A stretch of 64,000 bases of DNA, taken from NCBI GenBank assembly GCA_023701385.1, contig JAMPXC010000013.1, positions 1 to 64,000 of the forward strand, in the 5' to 3' direction. A program made the translations under genes and the position numbers. Of the stretch, positions 1-9,684 are shown one piece after another. How positions within the stretch are numbered: position 1 is the first letter of the stretch; the number at the start of each line of letters is the position of its first letter. The notes below the pieces were generated by a model. That model had not been told where the DNA came from. It was given only the letters and a program-made list of their open reading frames with translations, and made no database searches. This stretch comes from Pseudobdellovibrio sp. Lineage in GTDB: Bacteria; Bdellovibrionota; Bdellovibrionia; Bdellovibrionales; Bdellovibrionaceae.

Positions 1-22
1 ACGCCAAATTTTCAAATTAATT

Positions 23-52
23 AAAACCCGATTAGAAATAATCGGGTTTTTT
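23..52 (+). terminator. Rho-independent terminator at left edge
   Basis: Perfect 12-bp stem (23-34 with 39-50) closed by a GAAA tetraloop and followed by a run of T. It most likely ends a gene lying left of the window. The left arm starts with A residues, so it could also act on the minus strand. Confidence 0.85.
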
Positions 53-66
53 CGTTTTAGGAACTT

Positions 67-291
67 ATGAAGCTTCAAGAAATAGAATTCAATCTAGATG
101 GTCACGATCACATTGAGTTAAAAAACTTATTAAAAGTCTGCAATCTCTGCACATCCGGTGGCGAGGCAAAAGCCGTCATTGATGAAGGCCAAGTTCGTGT
201 TGATGGAACCGTAGAAACAAGAAAGTCTTTTAAGCTAACAGCTGGCCAAGTCGTAGTTTATAAAAACCACTCAGTTAAAATCATCGCTTAA
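67..291 (+). CDS. YbcJ-like RNA-binding S4 domain protein
   Basis: A 74-residue protein made almost entirely of one S4 fold. The stretch LLKVCNLCTSGGEAKAVI followed by GQVRVDG is the typical S4 alpha-L signature, here in the small YbcJ form. Such proteins are thought to bind structured RNA, often rRNA; the exact role is not known. AGGA lies just ahead of the ATG. It stands alone between a terminator and a convergent FMN reductase gene. Family assignment is confident; function is not. Confidence 0.85.
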   Translation: MKLQEIEFNLDGHDHIELKNLLKVCNLCTSGGEAKAVIDEGQVRVDGTVETRKSFKLTAGQVVVYKNHSVKIIA

Positions 292-310
292 ATATGTAGA
301 GGGGCACCAC

Positions 311-919
311 TTACATTCTAAGTTCAGGCTTCTTCTCTTCTGTTTTGGTCATGTGACCTGGTTCAAACTCTTCGGTTTCACCAAAGTGATTAACCCATTC
401 AGAAAAAGCGGTAACAAATTTTTTCACGAAATCGCGTGTAGACTCTTTCGCAATATCTCCGTTTTCGCTAAACAACTTGCTGGCATCACCAATATACGCT
501 TCAGGTTGTTGCATAACCGGCATATTTAAAAACACTAAACATTGGCGCAAATGATGATTCGCTCCGAAAGCTCCCGTGGCTCCCGGAGAAACGCTGATCA
601 CAGCTGCCGGCTTTTTATCCCACGCGCTTTGACCGTACGGGCGTGATCCGACATCAATTGCATTTTTTAGAACGCCGGGAATTGAACGGTTATATTCAGG
701 AGTCACAAAAATCACACCATCAAAACTTTTAATAGCCTTTCGAAATTCAACCCAACTTTGAAGAGGATTTTCATCCAGATCCTGATTGTACATTTCAAGC
801 TGAGAAATTTCTAGCTCCAAATCTTGGGGCGCAAGCTTAATTAAATTATTCGCTATTTTTCTGTTAAATGATTCTTTGCGCAAGCTTCCAACGATCACAG
901 CTATTCTTTTTGCTTCCAT
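311..919 (-). CDS. NAD(P)H-dependent FMN reductase (flavodoxin-like fold)
   Basis: A 202-residue cytosolic enzyme of the NADPH-dependent FMN reductase family (ChrR/YieF-like), which reduces quinones or other acceptors with FMN. The N-terminal GSLRKESFNRKIA loop binds the FMN phosphate, and TPEYNRSIPGVLKNAID is the second family signature. The charged tail after about residue 175 is extra. GGAGAG precedes the ATG. It is monocistronic, downstream of the copper operon on the same strand with about 90 bp between. The natural electron acceptor cannot be read from sequence. Confidence 0.88.
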   Translation of the reverse strand: MEAKRIAVIVGSLRKESFNRKIANNLIKLAPQDLELEISQLEMYNQDLDENPLQSWVEFRKAIKSFDGVIFVTPEYNRSIPGVLKNAIDVGSRPYGQSAWDKKPAAVISVSPGATGAFGANHHLRQCLVFLNMPVMQQPEAYIGDASKLFSENGDIAKESTRDFVKKFVTAFSEWVNHFGETEEFEPGHMTKTEEKKPELRM

Positions 920-1011
920 TGACTCTCCTAATTTGCCCTATTATCTAGAACTTAAGAAAGTCATGCAAAAGCCATGTCTATTTTACTTTGCGGTTTTTCT
1001 TGGTCGCTCAT

Positions 1012-1404
1012 TTATTGCGACTTCGCTAAATCATTAAGTATCGGGCAATCTGGCCGATGATCACCGTGGCAATTCTTAGCTAGGTGCTTCAGTGTTTTCA
1101 CCATCTCTTGCAGTTCGTAAATTTTGTGTTCCATCTCACTGACATGTTTAGTCGCCATCATTTTGACTTCTGAACTGGCGCGCGCTTTGTTGCGCCACAA
1201 ACTCACAAGTTTTTTAATTTCTTTCATCGAAAAACCTAAGTTACGCGATCTTTTCACAAAAGAAAGAATATGCACATCTGTTTCTGAATAAGTCCGATAC
1301 CCTGACTCGCTTCGATTGGCTTTCGGAATAATGCCGATCGATTCGTAATGACGAATTAATTTAGCATTTACTCCAGAAAGTTTGGCTGCTGAACCGATGT
1401 TCAC
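1012..1404 (-). CDS. cueR: CueR-type copper-responsive MerR regulator
   Basis: A 130-residue MerR-family regulator. The winged HTH occupies residues 1-70 (IGSAAKLSGVNAKLIRHYE, then GYRTYSETD), followed by the dimerisation helix and a metal loop with C112 and C120 separated by seven residues. These are the same positions and spacing as the Cu(I)/Ag(I) ligands of E. coli CueR. It is the second gene of copA-cueR, starting 9 bp after the copA stop, so it is probably autoregulated from the CueR-like promoter before copA. Cu(I)/Ag(I) sensing is inferred from the ligand pattern. Confidence 0.9.
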   Translation of the reverse strand: MNIGSAAKLSGVNAKLIRHYESIGIIPKANRSESGYRTYSETDVHILSFVKRSRNLGFSMKEIKKLVSLWRNKARASSEVKMMATKHVSEMEHKIYELQEMVKTLKHLAKNCHGDHRPDCPILNDLAKSQ

Positions 1405-1413
1405 AGATAACTC

Positions 1414-3795
1414 CTACCCAAGATTTATTCTTTTTAATCTTAATGCATTTCCGATAACCGAAACCGAACTTAAACTCATCGCGGCCGCAGCAATCATCGG
1501 GCTTAACAATAAACCGGTGAAAGGAAATAAAATTCCGGCAGCGACTGGTACGCCTAATGTATTATAAATAAAGGCAAAGAAAAGATTCTGTTTAATATTT
1601 TTTAAAGTGCCTTCACTAAGTGCTCGGGCTCGTAAAATTCCTGTTAGGTCACCTTTCACTAAAGTAATTCCTGCACTGCTCATCGCCACATCGGTTCCAG
1701 TTCCCATGGCTATACCGACTTGAGCCTGTGCTAACGCCGGAGCATCATTAATACCATCGCCAGCCATCGCGACAAACTTTCCTTCGCTTTGCATCTTCTT
1801 TACGATTTCAGCTTTACCTTGCGGAAGAACATCAGCGAAATAACCATCTAAGCCGACTTTGTTAGCCACGGCTTGAGCTGTCGTTTCGTTATCACCGGTC
1901 ATCATGATTACTTTAATGCCGATTTTTCGCAGCGACTGAATCGCTGGAATTGTTGTTTCTTTTATCGGATCAGTTACACCAAGTAATCCAGAAAGCTTTC
2001 CGTTAATAGCCACATACATAATTGTCTGACCATCAAGGCGAAGTTTATTCGCTTCGACTTCGGCAGTGCCAAGTTCAACTGACAAATCTTTAAGAAGAGC
2101 TTTATTGCCGATGGCGATCTCATAGCCCTCAACACGCGCCGTCGCCCCTTTTCCTGTCACAGATTTAAAATCACTCACTTGTGAAAGCTGAACTTTCTTT
2201 TCTTTAGCTCCGGTCACGATGGCATTCGCTAAGGGATGCTCACTGGCTTGTTCTAAACTTGCGGCCAAAGATAAAACTTGATCTTCAGTCAAGCTTCCCG
2301 TTTTTTTAACGGTAACAAGCTTCGGTTTTCCAAGTGTTAGGGTTCCCGTTTTATCAATAACTAAAGTATCCACTTTTCTCATCGCTTCGATAGATTCAGC
2401 GTTTTTAAAAAGAACGCCCATCGAAGCCCCTCGCCCTGTCGCCACCATAATCGACATAGGTGTTGCTAACCCCAGCGCACACGGACAAGCAATAATAAGA
2501 ACAGCTACCGCATTTAAGATAGCATACGCTAACTGCGGCTCAGGTCCCCACACCGACCAAATCACAAAAGTTAAAACCGCAGCCGCAATTACTGCTGGCA
2601 CAAAGAAAGCAGAAATTTGATCCACTAATTTTTGAATCGGCGCGCGGGACCTCTGAGCATCAGCGACCATCTGAACAATTTGCGAAAGAAGCGTGTCTTT
2701 TCCCACTTTTTCAGCTTGCATCACAAGCGATCCAGTTCCGTTGATCGTAGCGCCGATGACTTTTTCTCCTGCTGATTTTTCTACAGGAACAGGTTCACCT
2801 GAAACCATAGATTCATCGACACTCGATAAACCGGATAAAACTTTTCCATCAACTGGAATTTTTTCTCCGGGTCTTACGCGAAATTTATCACCCACATGAA
2901 TATGTTCAACAGGAATATCCACTTCAGTACCATCATCATTAATTTTGCGGGCTGTTTTTGGAGCTAATCCTAACAAAGCTTTTATCGCCGCACTTGTCTG
3001 TCCGCGTGCTTTTAACTCTAAGACTTGCCCTAAAAGCACAAGCGCTACGATAACTGCCGAAGCTTCAAAATAAAGACCGACCTCACCAGTCATCGGATCA
3101 TGAAACGATTCCGGAAAAACTTCAGGAAATAACACTGCCATAACACTATAGATAAACGCTACGCCAACACCAAGTCCGATCAGGGTAAACATATTCATGC
3201 TGCGATTTTTAAGCGATTGTAAAAATCTTTCGAAAAATGGCAAACCTCCCCAAAGAACAACCGGGGTTGCTAAAATTAATTCAACCCATTTCAGATAACC
3301 GTGAATATGCTCTGACTGAATAAGGTGACGCCCCCCCATAATTAAGATCAAAAGCGGAATACTTAAAGCCGTACTTACCCAAAAGCGTTTTCTCATATCT
3401 AAATATTCAGAATTATCTTCTTCTTGATCTAAAGATATTGTGACCGGCTCTAAAGCCATACCACATTTCGGACAACTTCCTGGCCCCATCTGTCTGACTT
3501 CGGGATGCATCGGGCATGTGTATTCCACATCAAGAGCCTGGGGTTTATTTTCTCTTTTAGTTTCTGTTTTCGCCTGTAAATAAGCTTTCGGATCAGCATC
3601 AAACTTCGTTTTACATTTTGGACTGCAAAAATGAAAAGTTTCTCCGTTAAACTTAGAAACACCACCTTTGGCTGTTGCGGGATCGATCATCATTCCGCAC
3701 ACGGGATCTTTAACAAGATTATTTTTAGCTTCGTGCGGATGGTGCTGACAGCAATTACTGTGATCATGTTTATGGTTGTGGTTATGAGATTCCAT
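1414..3795 (-). CDS. copA: Copper-exporting P1B-type ATPase
   Basis: A 793-residue P1B ATPase that exports Cu(I)/Ag(I) from the cytoplasm. Order: His/Cys-rich N-terminus (residues 1-25), a YHS-like domain (28-75, PVCGM and FHFCSPKC), a heavy-metal-binding domain (92-118, YTCPMHPEV and CPKCGM), then the ATPase core with SGEP (332-335), the CPC metal site (437-439), the DKTGT phosphorylation motif (481-485) and GDGINDAP. Classical GMxCxxC HMA domains are absent, so metal probably enters through the YHS/HMBD modules. GAGGAG precedes the ATG. cueR follows directly. Confidence 0.93.
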   Translation of the reverse strand: MESHNHNHKHDHSNCCQHHPHEAKNNLVKDPVCGMMIDPATAKGGVSKFNGETFHFCSPKCKTKFDADPKAYLQAKTETKRENKPQALDVEYTCPMHPEVRQMGPGSCPKCGMALEPVTISLDQEEDNSEYLDMRKRFWVSTALSIPLLILIMGGRHLIQSEHIHGYLKWVELILATPVVLWGGLPFFERFLQSLKNRSMNMFTLIGLGVGVAFIYSVMAVLFPEVFPESFHDPMTGEVGLYFEASAVIVALVLLGQVLELKARGQTSAAIKALLGLAPKTARKINDDGTEVDIPVEHIHVGDKFRVRPGEKIPVDGKVLSGLSSVDESMVSGEPVPVEKSAGEKVIGATINGTGSLVMQAEKVGKDTLLSQIVQMVADAQRSRAPIQKLVDQISAFFVPAVIAAAVLTFVIWSVWGPEPQLAYAILNAVAVLIIACPCALGLATPMSIMVATGRGASMGVLFKNAESIEAMRKVDTLVIDKTGTLTLGKPKLVTVKKTGSLTEDQVLSLAASLEQASEHPLANAIVTGAKEKKVQLSQVSDFKSVTGKGATARVEGYEIAIGNKALLKDLSVELGTAEVEANKLRLDGQTIMYVAINGKLSGLLGVTDPIKETTIPAIQSLRKIGIKVIMMTGDNETTAQAVANKVGLDGYFADVLPQGKAEIVKKMQSEGKFVAMAGDGINDAPALAQAQVGIAMGTGTDVAMSSAGITLVKGDLTGILRARALSEGTLKNIKQNLFFAFIYNTLGVPVAAGILFPFTGLLLSPMIAAAAMSLSSVSVIGNALRLKRINLG

Positions 3796-3817
3796 TTAAA
3801 ACTCCTCGATATATAAA

Positions 3818-3848
3818 AGCTTAATCCTTCCAACCATTGGAATGTCAA
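3818..3848 (-). promoter_or_regulatory. CueR-type promoter/operator of copA-cueR
   Basis: On the minus strand a -35 TTGACA (3843-3848) and a weak -10 TAAGCT (3818-3823) are separated by 19 bp, the over-long spacer used by MerR-family activators. The spacer holds the imperfect dyad TTCC...TGGAAGG, and the whole element is very close to the E. coli copA promoter. The predicted transcript starts only about 15 nt before the copA ATG. Confidence 0.85.
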
Positions 3849-4050
3849 TGCCCTTTATTTCGTTACAAATATGAGCAAAATCGTTTATGTCTTCGACAAT
3901 AACGACACAACTGCAAATGACAAACCCGGTATAAGAGCTATTAAACTTTATCAAAATAAGAAAACTTGAGACGAGGTACACGGCAATTAGGTGTATGCTC
4001 CATAAACTAATTAAAGTTGAAAACGCCTCTGTATAGTATACCCTATACCT

Positions 4051-5136
4051 ATGAGCATCAAAGAAAAGACCACCGATTTTATCAGTAAGCACGAGACCAA
4101 GTTAGATATCGCTTTCTTCGTTGGTGGTTTTTTATTTGATATTTTATTTATCTCTGACCCTGATGATTTATTTTCTATCGCCCAACAGGCCGTTTACTTA
4201 TCTATCGTAGCTAGTCTTATTCATTATGAGATGTTATTTCGCCTTCACAAATGGAGGCCCAGAGAATCATTATTAAAGCTCTGGTCATACCGCGATTTTA
4301 CTTTGCACTTCTTTTTAGGATCACTTTTAAGTGTGTATTCACTTTTTTATATTAAAAGTGCATCGATCTTGAGTAGCTTTATTTTTCTGATTTTATTAAT
4401 TGCCATTATTTTACTGAATGAGCTGTCTTTTGCAAAATCTGGCAAAGTCAGTCTTAAAGTGGCCTTCTATGCCATTTGCTTATTTTCATTTTTTTCAGTG
4501 ATCTACCCGATCATCTTAGGTTTTGTCGGCTGGACGCCGCTTTTCTTTTCTGTGGTAAGTACGGTTTTAATTTTATTAGCCCAATTAAAATTACTGGCGC
4601 GCTCTGAAGTGCCAGGCAAAATTTTAACCAAAGCCTTAGCGGCACCCGCAGGCGCTGTGCTAACTATTTTTTTAGTATTTTATTTTTTAGGTTGGATTCC
4701 ACCGGTTCCATTAAGTGTGACCGCGCAAGGGGTTTATCACAACTTAGAAAAACGTGAAGGCCAATTTTTTCTGTCGTTTGAAAAAACCTGGAAGTTCTGG
4801 CAAGACTCTGACAAAGAATTTAATGCAGCTCCTGGCGACAAGGTTTTCTTCTTCGCACAGATCTATTCACCGGCACGAATTTCTGATCAAATCTTTTTAC
4901 ACTGGCATTTAAAAAACAAAAAAGGCGATTGGACTTCAACAGATCGAGTTCCGCTGTTTATTCAAGGAGGAAGAAAAGAAGGTTTTCGTGGTTATGCTAC
5001 AAAATCCAACTATCAACCTGGCGAATGGATGGTCACTGTTGAAACCAGCATGGGTTCAGAAATTTCACGTTACTACTTTGAAATTACGACTGTAGCAGCC
5101 AATGAAGCGCGAATTTTTACAACCCTTGAAAAGTAG
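4051..5136 (+). CDS. DUF2914 membrane protein
   Basis: A 361-residue inner-membrane protein with about seven hydrophobic segments in residues 20-220, followed by a soluble beta-rich domain (about 240-350) that matches the DUF2914 pattern (GDKVFFFAQI, then LHWHLKNKKGDW, then GEWMVTVET). Function is unknown. It diverges from copA across 255 bp and ends one base short of the convergent radical SAM gene. TATA-rich sequence lies just before the ATG, but no clear -35 or ribosome-binding site is visible, so the start is only moderately certain. Confidence 0.75.
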   Translation: MSIKEKTTDFISKHETKLDIAFFVGGFLFDILFISDPDDLFSIAQQAVYLSIVASLIHYEMLFRLHKWRPRESLLKLWSYRDFTLHFFLGSLLSVYSLFYIKSASILSSFIFLILLIAIILLNELSFAKSGKVSLKVAFYAICLFSFFSVIYPIILGFVGWTPLFFSVVSTVLILLAQLKLLARSEVPGKILTKALAAPAGAVLTIFLVFYFLGWIPPVPLSVTAQGVYHNLEKREGQFFLSFEKTWKFWQDSDKEFNAAPGDKVFFFAQIYSPARISDQIFLHWHLKNKKGDWTSTDRVPLFIQGGRKEGFRGYATKSNYQPGEWMVTVETSMGSEISRYYFEITTVAANEARIFTTLEK

Positions 5137-5137
5137 T

Positions 5138-6244
5138 CTATTCAAATTCAAAACTAAACTGATCACCTTTAACTTTAGGTCTCTTAAATAAATCCGTGCG
5201 CAAAATTAATGACGATTTTTTATCCGTAAAATACTTACGGCGAAAGATATGAAACATCTCAGCCACGTGATCAGCTTTCGCACCTGTACCACGCATACGC
5301 GAACCAAAGTTAGAATCATAAAGCTTACCGCCACGCACATCACGAATAGCACTGATCACCCGATCTTTCTTTTCGGGATAATTTTCATCTAACCATTCAA
5401 CAAAGAGATCTTTTACCGAATGAGGTAAGCGACCCATCACATAATTGGCTGATCTTGCGCCTGCTTTGGCCGCAGCTTCTAAGATTCGTGGTATTTCATG
5501 ATCAGTAAGCCCCGGAATCACCGGTGCCACATTGACCGAAACAGGAACACCGGCTTCAGATAAAATCTTAATGGCTTCAAGCCTTCTTTGTGGCGGCGAA
5601 GTTCGTGGTTCCATAGTGCGAGCTAAATTTTCATCCAGTGATGTTACTGATAAGGTCACAGACACCAAACCGTCTTTAGCCATTTCAGCTAAAATATCTA
5701 CATCTCGCGTGATTAAAAAGTTTTTTGTAATCATAATGACCGGATTTTTAAATTCGGCCAGAACCTCTAAACACCTGCGCGTAATCTCTAACTTTCGCTC
5801 AACCGGTTGATATACATCAGTGATCCCACTCATCATAATAGCCTCAGGTTGATACTTAGGCTTCATTAATTCTTCACGTAAAAGCTCAGGCGCTTTTTCT
5901 TTAACAAAAATTTTAGATTCAAAATCCAACCCCGCGGATAAATTAAAGTATTCATGCGTGGGACGTGCGTAACAATAGATGCAGCCGTGCTCACAGCCAC
6001 GATACGGGTTTACACTTAAACCCATTCCTAAATCTTCGCTGTCGAATTTATTAATAATGGTTTTTGTATTATCAATTAAATATTCTGTCTTAAGATTTGG
6101 GATATCTTCTTCATCAATGTAATAGTCCGCATCTGTGATATCATAAACACGCTGAGTTTTATTAAAACGACCCGAATCGTTGCTAACAGCCCCACGGCCT
6201 TTCGTTTTCATAATTAAATCTAAAGATTTTTTTTTGCTTTCCAT
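5138..6244 (-). CDS. PA0069-family radical SAM protein
   Basis: A 368-residue radical SAM enzyme related to spore photoproduct lyase-like proteins. C84, C88 and C91 (CEHGCIYC) form the CxxxCxxC motif for the [4Fe-4S] cluster, preceded by the family signature NPYRGC. The N-terminus (KGRGAVSNDSGRF) and the C-terminal TDLF segment fit the PA0069 family. The substrate is unknown. The start could be M12 instead of M1. It is monocistronic and convergent with the DUF2914 gene. Confidence 0.88.
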   Translation of the reverse strand: MESKKKSLDLIMKTKGRGAVSNDSGRFNKTQRVYDITDADYYIDEEDIPNLKTEYLIDNTKTIINKFDSEDLGMGLSVNPYRGCEHGCIYCYARPTHEYFNLSAGLDFESKIFVKEKAPELLREELMKPKYQPEAIMMSGITDVYQPVERKLEITRRCLEVLAEFKNPVIMITKNFLITRDVDILAEMAKDGLVSVTLSVTSLDENLARTMEPRTSPPQRRLEAIKILSEAGVPVSVNVAPVIPGLTDHEIPRILEAAAKAGARSANYVMGRLPHSVKDLFVEWLDENYPEKKDRVISAIRDVRGGKLYDSNFGSRMRGTGAKADHVAEMFHIFRRKYFTDKKSSLILRTDLFKRPKVKGDQFSFEFE

Positions 6245-6343
6245 CTATACTTACATATAATTTACATATTACTTGTTTAGCAAGTTTTTTCACTTAAATG
6301 AGCGAAAATTTTATTGGAACAAAACTTGCGATCATTTAAGCCT

Positions 6344-6646
6344 ATGAAGAAAAATCTATTTTTGTTTTTCGCTTTCGTAGTCTTTCATTTAAATTTGTTC
6401 GCCCAGACTCCACCAGTTATTCCAGAACCTTACCGCAGTACGATTTGCTCATGCTCATGCGATAACGGTATGGGAAAGACCACATTTTTAGAACTCGCTA
6501 GCCATGGCGCCCGTCGTTGTCCTACCAAGCCTCAGCTCACTTACTCTTGCGCCCCGTACAAGTGCGACAACCAAAAGAAAATTTGCCGCACCGAGTGCAT
6601 TGATAACCGTGATTGTGCCCTGGTTTTCGCTCAGCGAGGTGGTTAG
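6344..6646 (+). CDS. Small cysteine-rich exported protein
   Basis: The ATG at 6344 is preferred over an in-frame ATG ten codons earlier because it gives a clean signal peptide (Lys-Lys, then LFLFFAFVVFHLNLFA, ending at AQ). The mature part of about 80 residues has nine cysteines, including CSCSC and CRTEC, so it is probably a disulfide-bonded periplasmic or secreted protein. No family recognised. Its stop is immediately followed by the TTG start of the downstream permease, so the two are probably cotranscribed. Confidence 0.65.
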   Translation: MKKNLFLFFAFVVFHLNLFAQTPPVIPEPYRSTICSCSCDNGMGKTTFLELASHGARRCPTKPQLTYSCAPYKCDNQKKICRTECIDNRDCALVFAQRGG

Positions 6647-7957
6647 TTGAATCAGTTAAAGCGAGTTTTAAATTTACCTCTATTAACTTTCTACGGAACC
6701 GGAATGATTCTTGGTGCTGGCATTTACACGATTATCGGAAAAGCTGCTGGCGTAGCGCAAGAAAGTTTATGGCTTGGATTTATTCTCGCCGCTATCGCAG
6801 CCTTAATGACAGCACTTTCCTACGCCGAGCTGGCAACAATGTTTCCCCGGGCCGGTGCTGAATATATTTATTTAAAAAATGCTTTTCCGAAACATCGTTG
6901 GGCTTCGATTGCCTCAGGTCTGATGATGGCTTTTGCGGGTGCGTCTACAGCATCTACTGTCGCTGTTGCCTTTACCGGCTACTTAGAAACTTTTATATCA
7001 GTACCAGCTCTTTTAGCCGCCGGCGCGTTACTGATTGTTTTTACAATTTTAAATATCATAGGCCTTAAAGAATCCAGCTGGGTCAATGTCATCTTTACAT
7101 TAATCGAAGTCGGTGGTCTTATTCTGTTTATCTACTTAGGAATAAAAAATCCTAAATTTGGCGAAGCTCTTTCGGCTAAACCTAATTTCACAACACTTTC
7201 CAGTGCCGCATTAATCGTTTTTGCTTACTTTGGATTTGAAAACACCGTGAATTTAATTGAAGAAACAAAAAAACCGGAACGAAATATTCCCTTGGCTATT
7301 TCACTAAGCCTTGGAATTTCAACGACGCTTTATATTTTGGTCGCGCTCTCGGCGTTAGCTTTACTGCCACCTGCAGAATTAGCTCAAAGTAACGCAACAC
7401 TCACCGATGCCGCTAAACAGTCTTCACCCAGAATGGCTAGTATTCTCGGAGGCATCGCTTTATTTTCTACGGCAAATACAGCACTTATCGCGCTAGTCAC
7501 TACAAGTCGTATTTTGTATGGTATGTCTCATGATTATTCGTTACCTGCGTCCATTGCGAAAGTTTCTGGAAAAAGAAAAACACCTTGGGTGGCCGCCTTA
7601 GTGGTTTTAACAATGGCTCTTTTGTTAATTCCACTAGGTAAAGTTGAAGTACTGGCCAGCGTTTCTTCTTTCGCGACTATGATTGCTTTCACCGCTATTA
7701 ACCTTGCTCTAATTTTTTTACGATTTCAAAAGCCCCATAAAAAGCGGCCATTTAAGGTTCCTTTGAGTATTAAAGGTGTTCCGGTTTTTCCGGTCTTAGG
7801 CGCCCTGCTGGCTATTACTTTTTGTTTTCAATTTGAAGGAACGGTTTACACCGTGGGATTTCTGCTCATCGCTATTGCGGTTGCTACAGGACTTTGGATG
7901 CAAAAACAAAAAAGTGCACCTTTCTATGTGCGTTTTTTCAAATTCAGACAAAATTAA
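6647..7957 (+). CDS. APC-superfamily amino acid permease
   Basis: A 436-residue inner-membrane transporter with about 12 hydrophobic segments. The N-terminal GTGMILGAGIY is the APC substrate-binding signature in helix 1, and FGFENTVNLIEETKKPERNIP is the conserved loop after helix 6. It probably imports or exchanges an amino acid or amine; the substrate is unclear. The start is a TTG directly after the stop of the cysteine-rich protein, with GAGGTGG upstream as ribosome-binding site. Confidence 0.87.
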   Translation: MNQLKRVLNLPLLTFYGTGMILGAGIYTIIGKAAGVAQESLWLGFILAAIAALMTALSYAELATMFPRAGAEYIYLKNAFPKHRWASIASGLMMAFAGASTASTVAVAFTGYLETFISVPALLAAGALLIVFTILNIIGLKESSWVNVIFTLIEVGGLILFIYLGIKNPKFGEALSAKPNFTTLSSAALIVFAYFGFENTVNLIEETKKPERNIPLAISLSLGISTTLYILVALSALALLPPAELAQSNATLTDAAKQSSPRMASILGGIALFSTANTALIALVTTSRILYGMSHDYSLPASIAKVSGKRKTPWVAALVVLTMALLLIPLGKVEVLASVSSFATMIAFTAINLALIFLRFQKPHKKRPFKVPLSIKGVPVFPVLGALLAITFCFQFEGTVYTVGFLLIAIAVATGLWMQKQKSAPFYVRFFKFRQN

Positions 7958-8023
7958 GTTCAACTATTTGTGTCACACTTATCTCACCGCTTTAGCCATG
8001 CCTTAACCAAAGTTATAAGCCTG

Positions 8024-9025
8024 TTAAGAACTCACAAGCTTAGAATCATCAATTGGGCTGTGGCTCTGAAATTGCCGAACACTCTCAAGAGTCGTTGTCG
8101 CTATGTTACTTAAAGCCTCATTTGTTAAAAAACCTTGGTGTGAAGTCATTAACACATTGGGAAAAGTCAGAAGTCTGGCCAATATATCATCATTCAGACC
8201 CTGGCTAGAAAGATCATGAAAAAAGACACCTTCTTCTTCTTCGTACACATCCAGAGCGGCTCCACCGATTTTTTTACTTTTTAATCCTTCGATCAGGGCT
8301 CTGGCTTCAATCAAAGCTCCGCGTCCAGTGTTGATCAATAAAGCCTGAGGCTTCATTTTGGCAACAAAATCAGAGTTCACTAAATGAAAAGTTGATTTAT
8401 TCAAAGGCACATGTAACGAAATAACATCAGACATTTTCACAAGCTCTTGCAAACTAACATAACTTACTCCCGAAAGAGATTTAACATCAGGATCTTCGTA
8501 CAAATCATTTACAAGAACACGGCAACCAAAAGCCCGCATGATTTTGATAAAAACTTTACCGATTTTTCCTGCGCCAATGACCCCCACAGTTTTGCCGTTC
8601 AAATCAAAGCCGACTAAACCATCAATTGAAAAATTAAGCTCATGTACACGTAAATAAGATTTATGAATTTTTCGATTTAAGCTCAATAGCAATCCAACAG
8701 CAAATTCGGCCACGGCGTTCGGAGAATATCCAGGAACCCTGCACACCGGTATTTCATATTTTTTTGCCGCAATTGAATCGACATGATTAAATCCGGCTGA
8801 GCGTAGTGCGATCAACTTAACGCCGCATTCTTTTAACTTGGCGATGCACGATTCATCAACTTTATCATTTACAAATGAACAAACTACGTCTGCATCTTTG
8901 GCCAGCGAAGCCGTAAGTTCAGTTAACCGCACATCCAAAAAATTGATATTAAAGCCAAAATCTACATTCACCTTCTCAAAAGCTTCTTTTTCAAATTTAT
9001 GAGTATCGTAAAAAGCTATTTTCAT
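8024..9025 (-). CDS. ldhA: D-lactate dehydrogenase (fermentative, LdhA type)
   Basis: An NAD-dependent D-2-hydroxyacid dehydrogenase of 333 residues, probably reducing pyruvate to D-lactate. The N-terminus MKIAFYDTHKFE, the GxGxxG NAD loop (VIGAGKIGK), the catalytic Arg in NTGRGALIE, the Glu in VYEEEEG and the His in HQGFLTNEAL closely follow E. coli LdhA. The ATG at 9025 is chosen over an upstream ATG because it matches LdhA and overlaps the preceding stop as ATGA. Last gene of the eight-gene operon; fermentation fits a low-oxygen role. Confidence 0.9.
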   Translation of the reverse strand: MKIAFYDTHKFEKEAFEKVNVDFGFNINFLDVRLTELTASLAKDADVVCSFVNDKVDESCIAKLKECGVKLIALRSAGFNHVDSIAAKKYEIPVCRVPGYSPNAVAEFAVGLLLSLNRKIHKSYLRVHELNFSIDGLVGFDLNGKTVGVIGAGKIGKVFIKIMRAFGCRVLVNDLYEDPDVKSLSGVSYVSLQELVKMSDVISLHVPLNKSTFHLVNSDFVAKMKPQALLINTGRGALIEARALIEGLKSKKIGGAALDVYEEEEGVFFHDLSSQGLNDDILARLLTFPNVLMTSHQGFLTNEALSNIATTTLESVRQFQSHSPIDDSKLVSS

Positions 9026-9681
9026 AATTTTCCTTTTTGTAAATGATTCTGGCAACATTCAGGCAAAAAAGTACTCATCAGCTCGATGGATTCATTAATT
9101 TTATCAGCGAAGGTAGCGGCACTCGAAATTTGGTAATAATTTGGATGAGACTTCCATACTTCGTGGATACGGCCATCAATAGCTGCAGCGACTTCGGCGG
9201 TTTCTGTGCGAACCGGATTTTGCCGGTTATAACCGTTGGTTAAGCTTGGCACTCGTAAGTGAATAACGCCATAGTATTGATTTAACTCCTGTTGTAATGT
9301 TGTACCTAAAGCACGAAGGTAATCTTCAGGTTGCCCCGGCCAGTAAGCCAAACCATCTAAGGTTCCTCGGTCACATAGCCCTACTGTCCATTTATTTTCT
9401 TCAAAGAAAATAGTCTGAAGTTCTTTTTGAACATGGTAAATAGCGCGCTGAATAGATTTTTGCCCGCTTTCCGAAGCTAAACGCCAGAATCCGCCTTTAA
9501 ACAGAATACTTGCCGATTCAGGTAAAATAGCTACTCTTTCGCAAAACATTTTTCTAGCAATCTCTAATACCGCCGTTTTTCCCGCACCTGGCCCCCCGGT
9601 AATAACAACTAATCTGGGCTTCACCGTATGATCTTTACATGGACAGGTATTTTCACAACTATAAATATTTTTTTCGATCAT
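9022..9681 (-). CDS. P-loop NTPase, AAA_28/NadR-kinase-like
   Basis: A 219-residue protein with a Walker A motif GGPGAGKT near residue 30, a probable Walker B/acceptor region LCDRGTLDGLAYW, and a NadR-like kinase layout. The N-terminus carries three cysteines (YSCENTCPC) that could bind a metal. It may phosphorylate a small molecule; the substrate is unknown. GGGGTGA lies before the ATG. It starts 3 nt after the beta-CASP nuclease stop and overlaps ldhA by 4 nt, so translation is probably coupled. Confidence 0.75.
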   Translation of the reverse strand: MIEKNIYSCENTCPCKDHTVKPRLVVITGGPGAGKTAVLEIARKMFCERVAILPESASILFKGGFWRLASESGQKSIQRAIYHVQKELQTIFFEENKWTVGLCDRGTLDGLAYWPGQPEDYLRALGTTLQQELNQYYGVIHLRVPSLTNGYNRQNPVRTETAEVAAAIDGRIHEVWKSHPNYYQISSAATFADKINESIELMSTFLPECCQNHLQKGKL

Positions 9682-9684
9682 AGA

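Noticed and set aside
3796-4092. 98-residue open frame on the minus strand across the copA upstream region
   Set aside because: It overlaps the CueR promoter and the DUF2914 start, has no ribosome-binding site, and its composition does not look coding.
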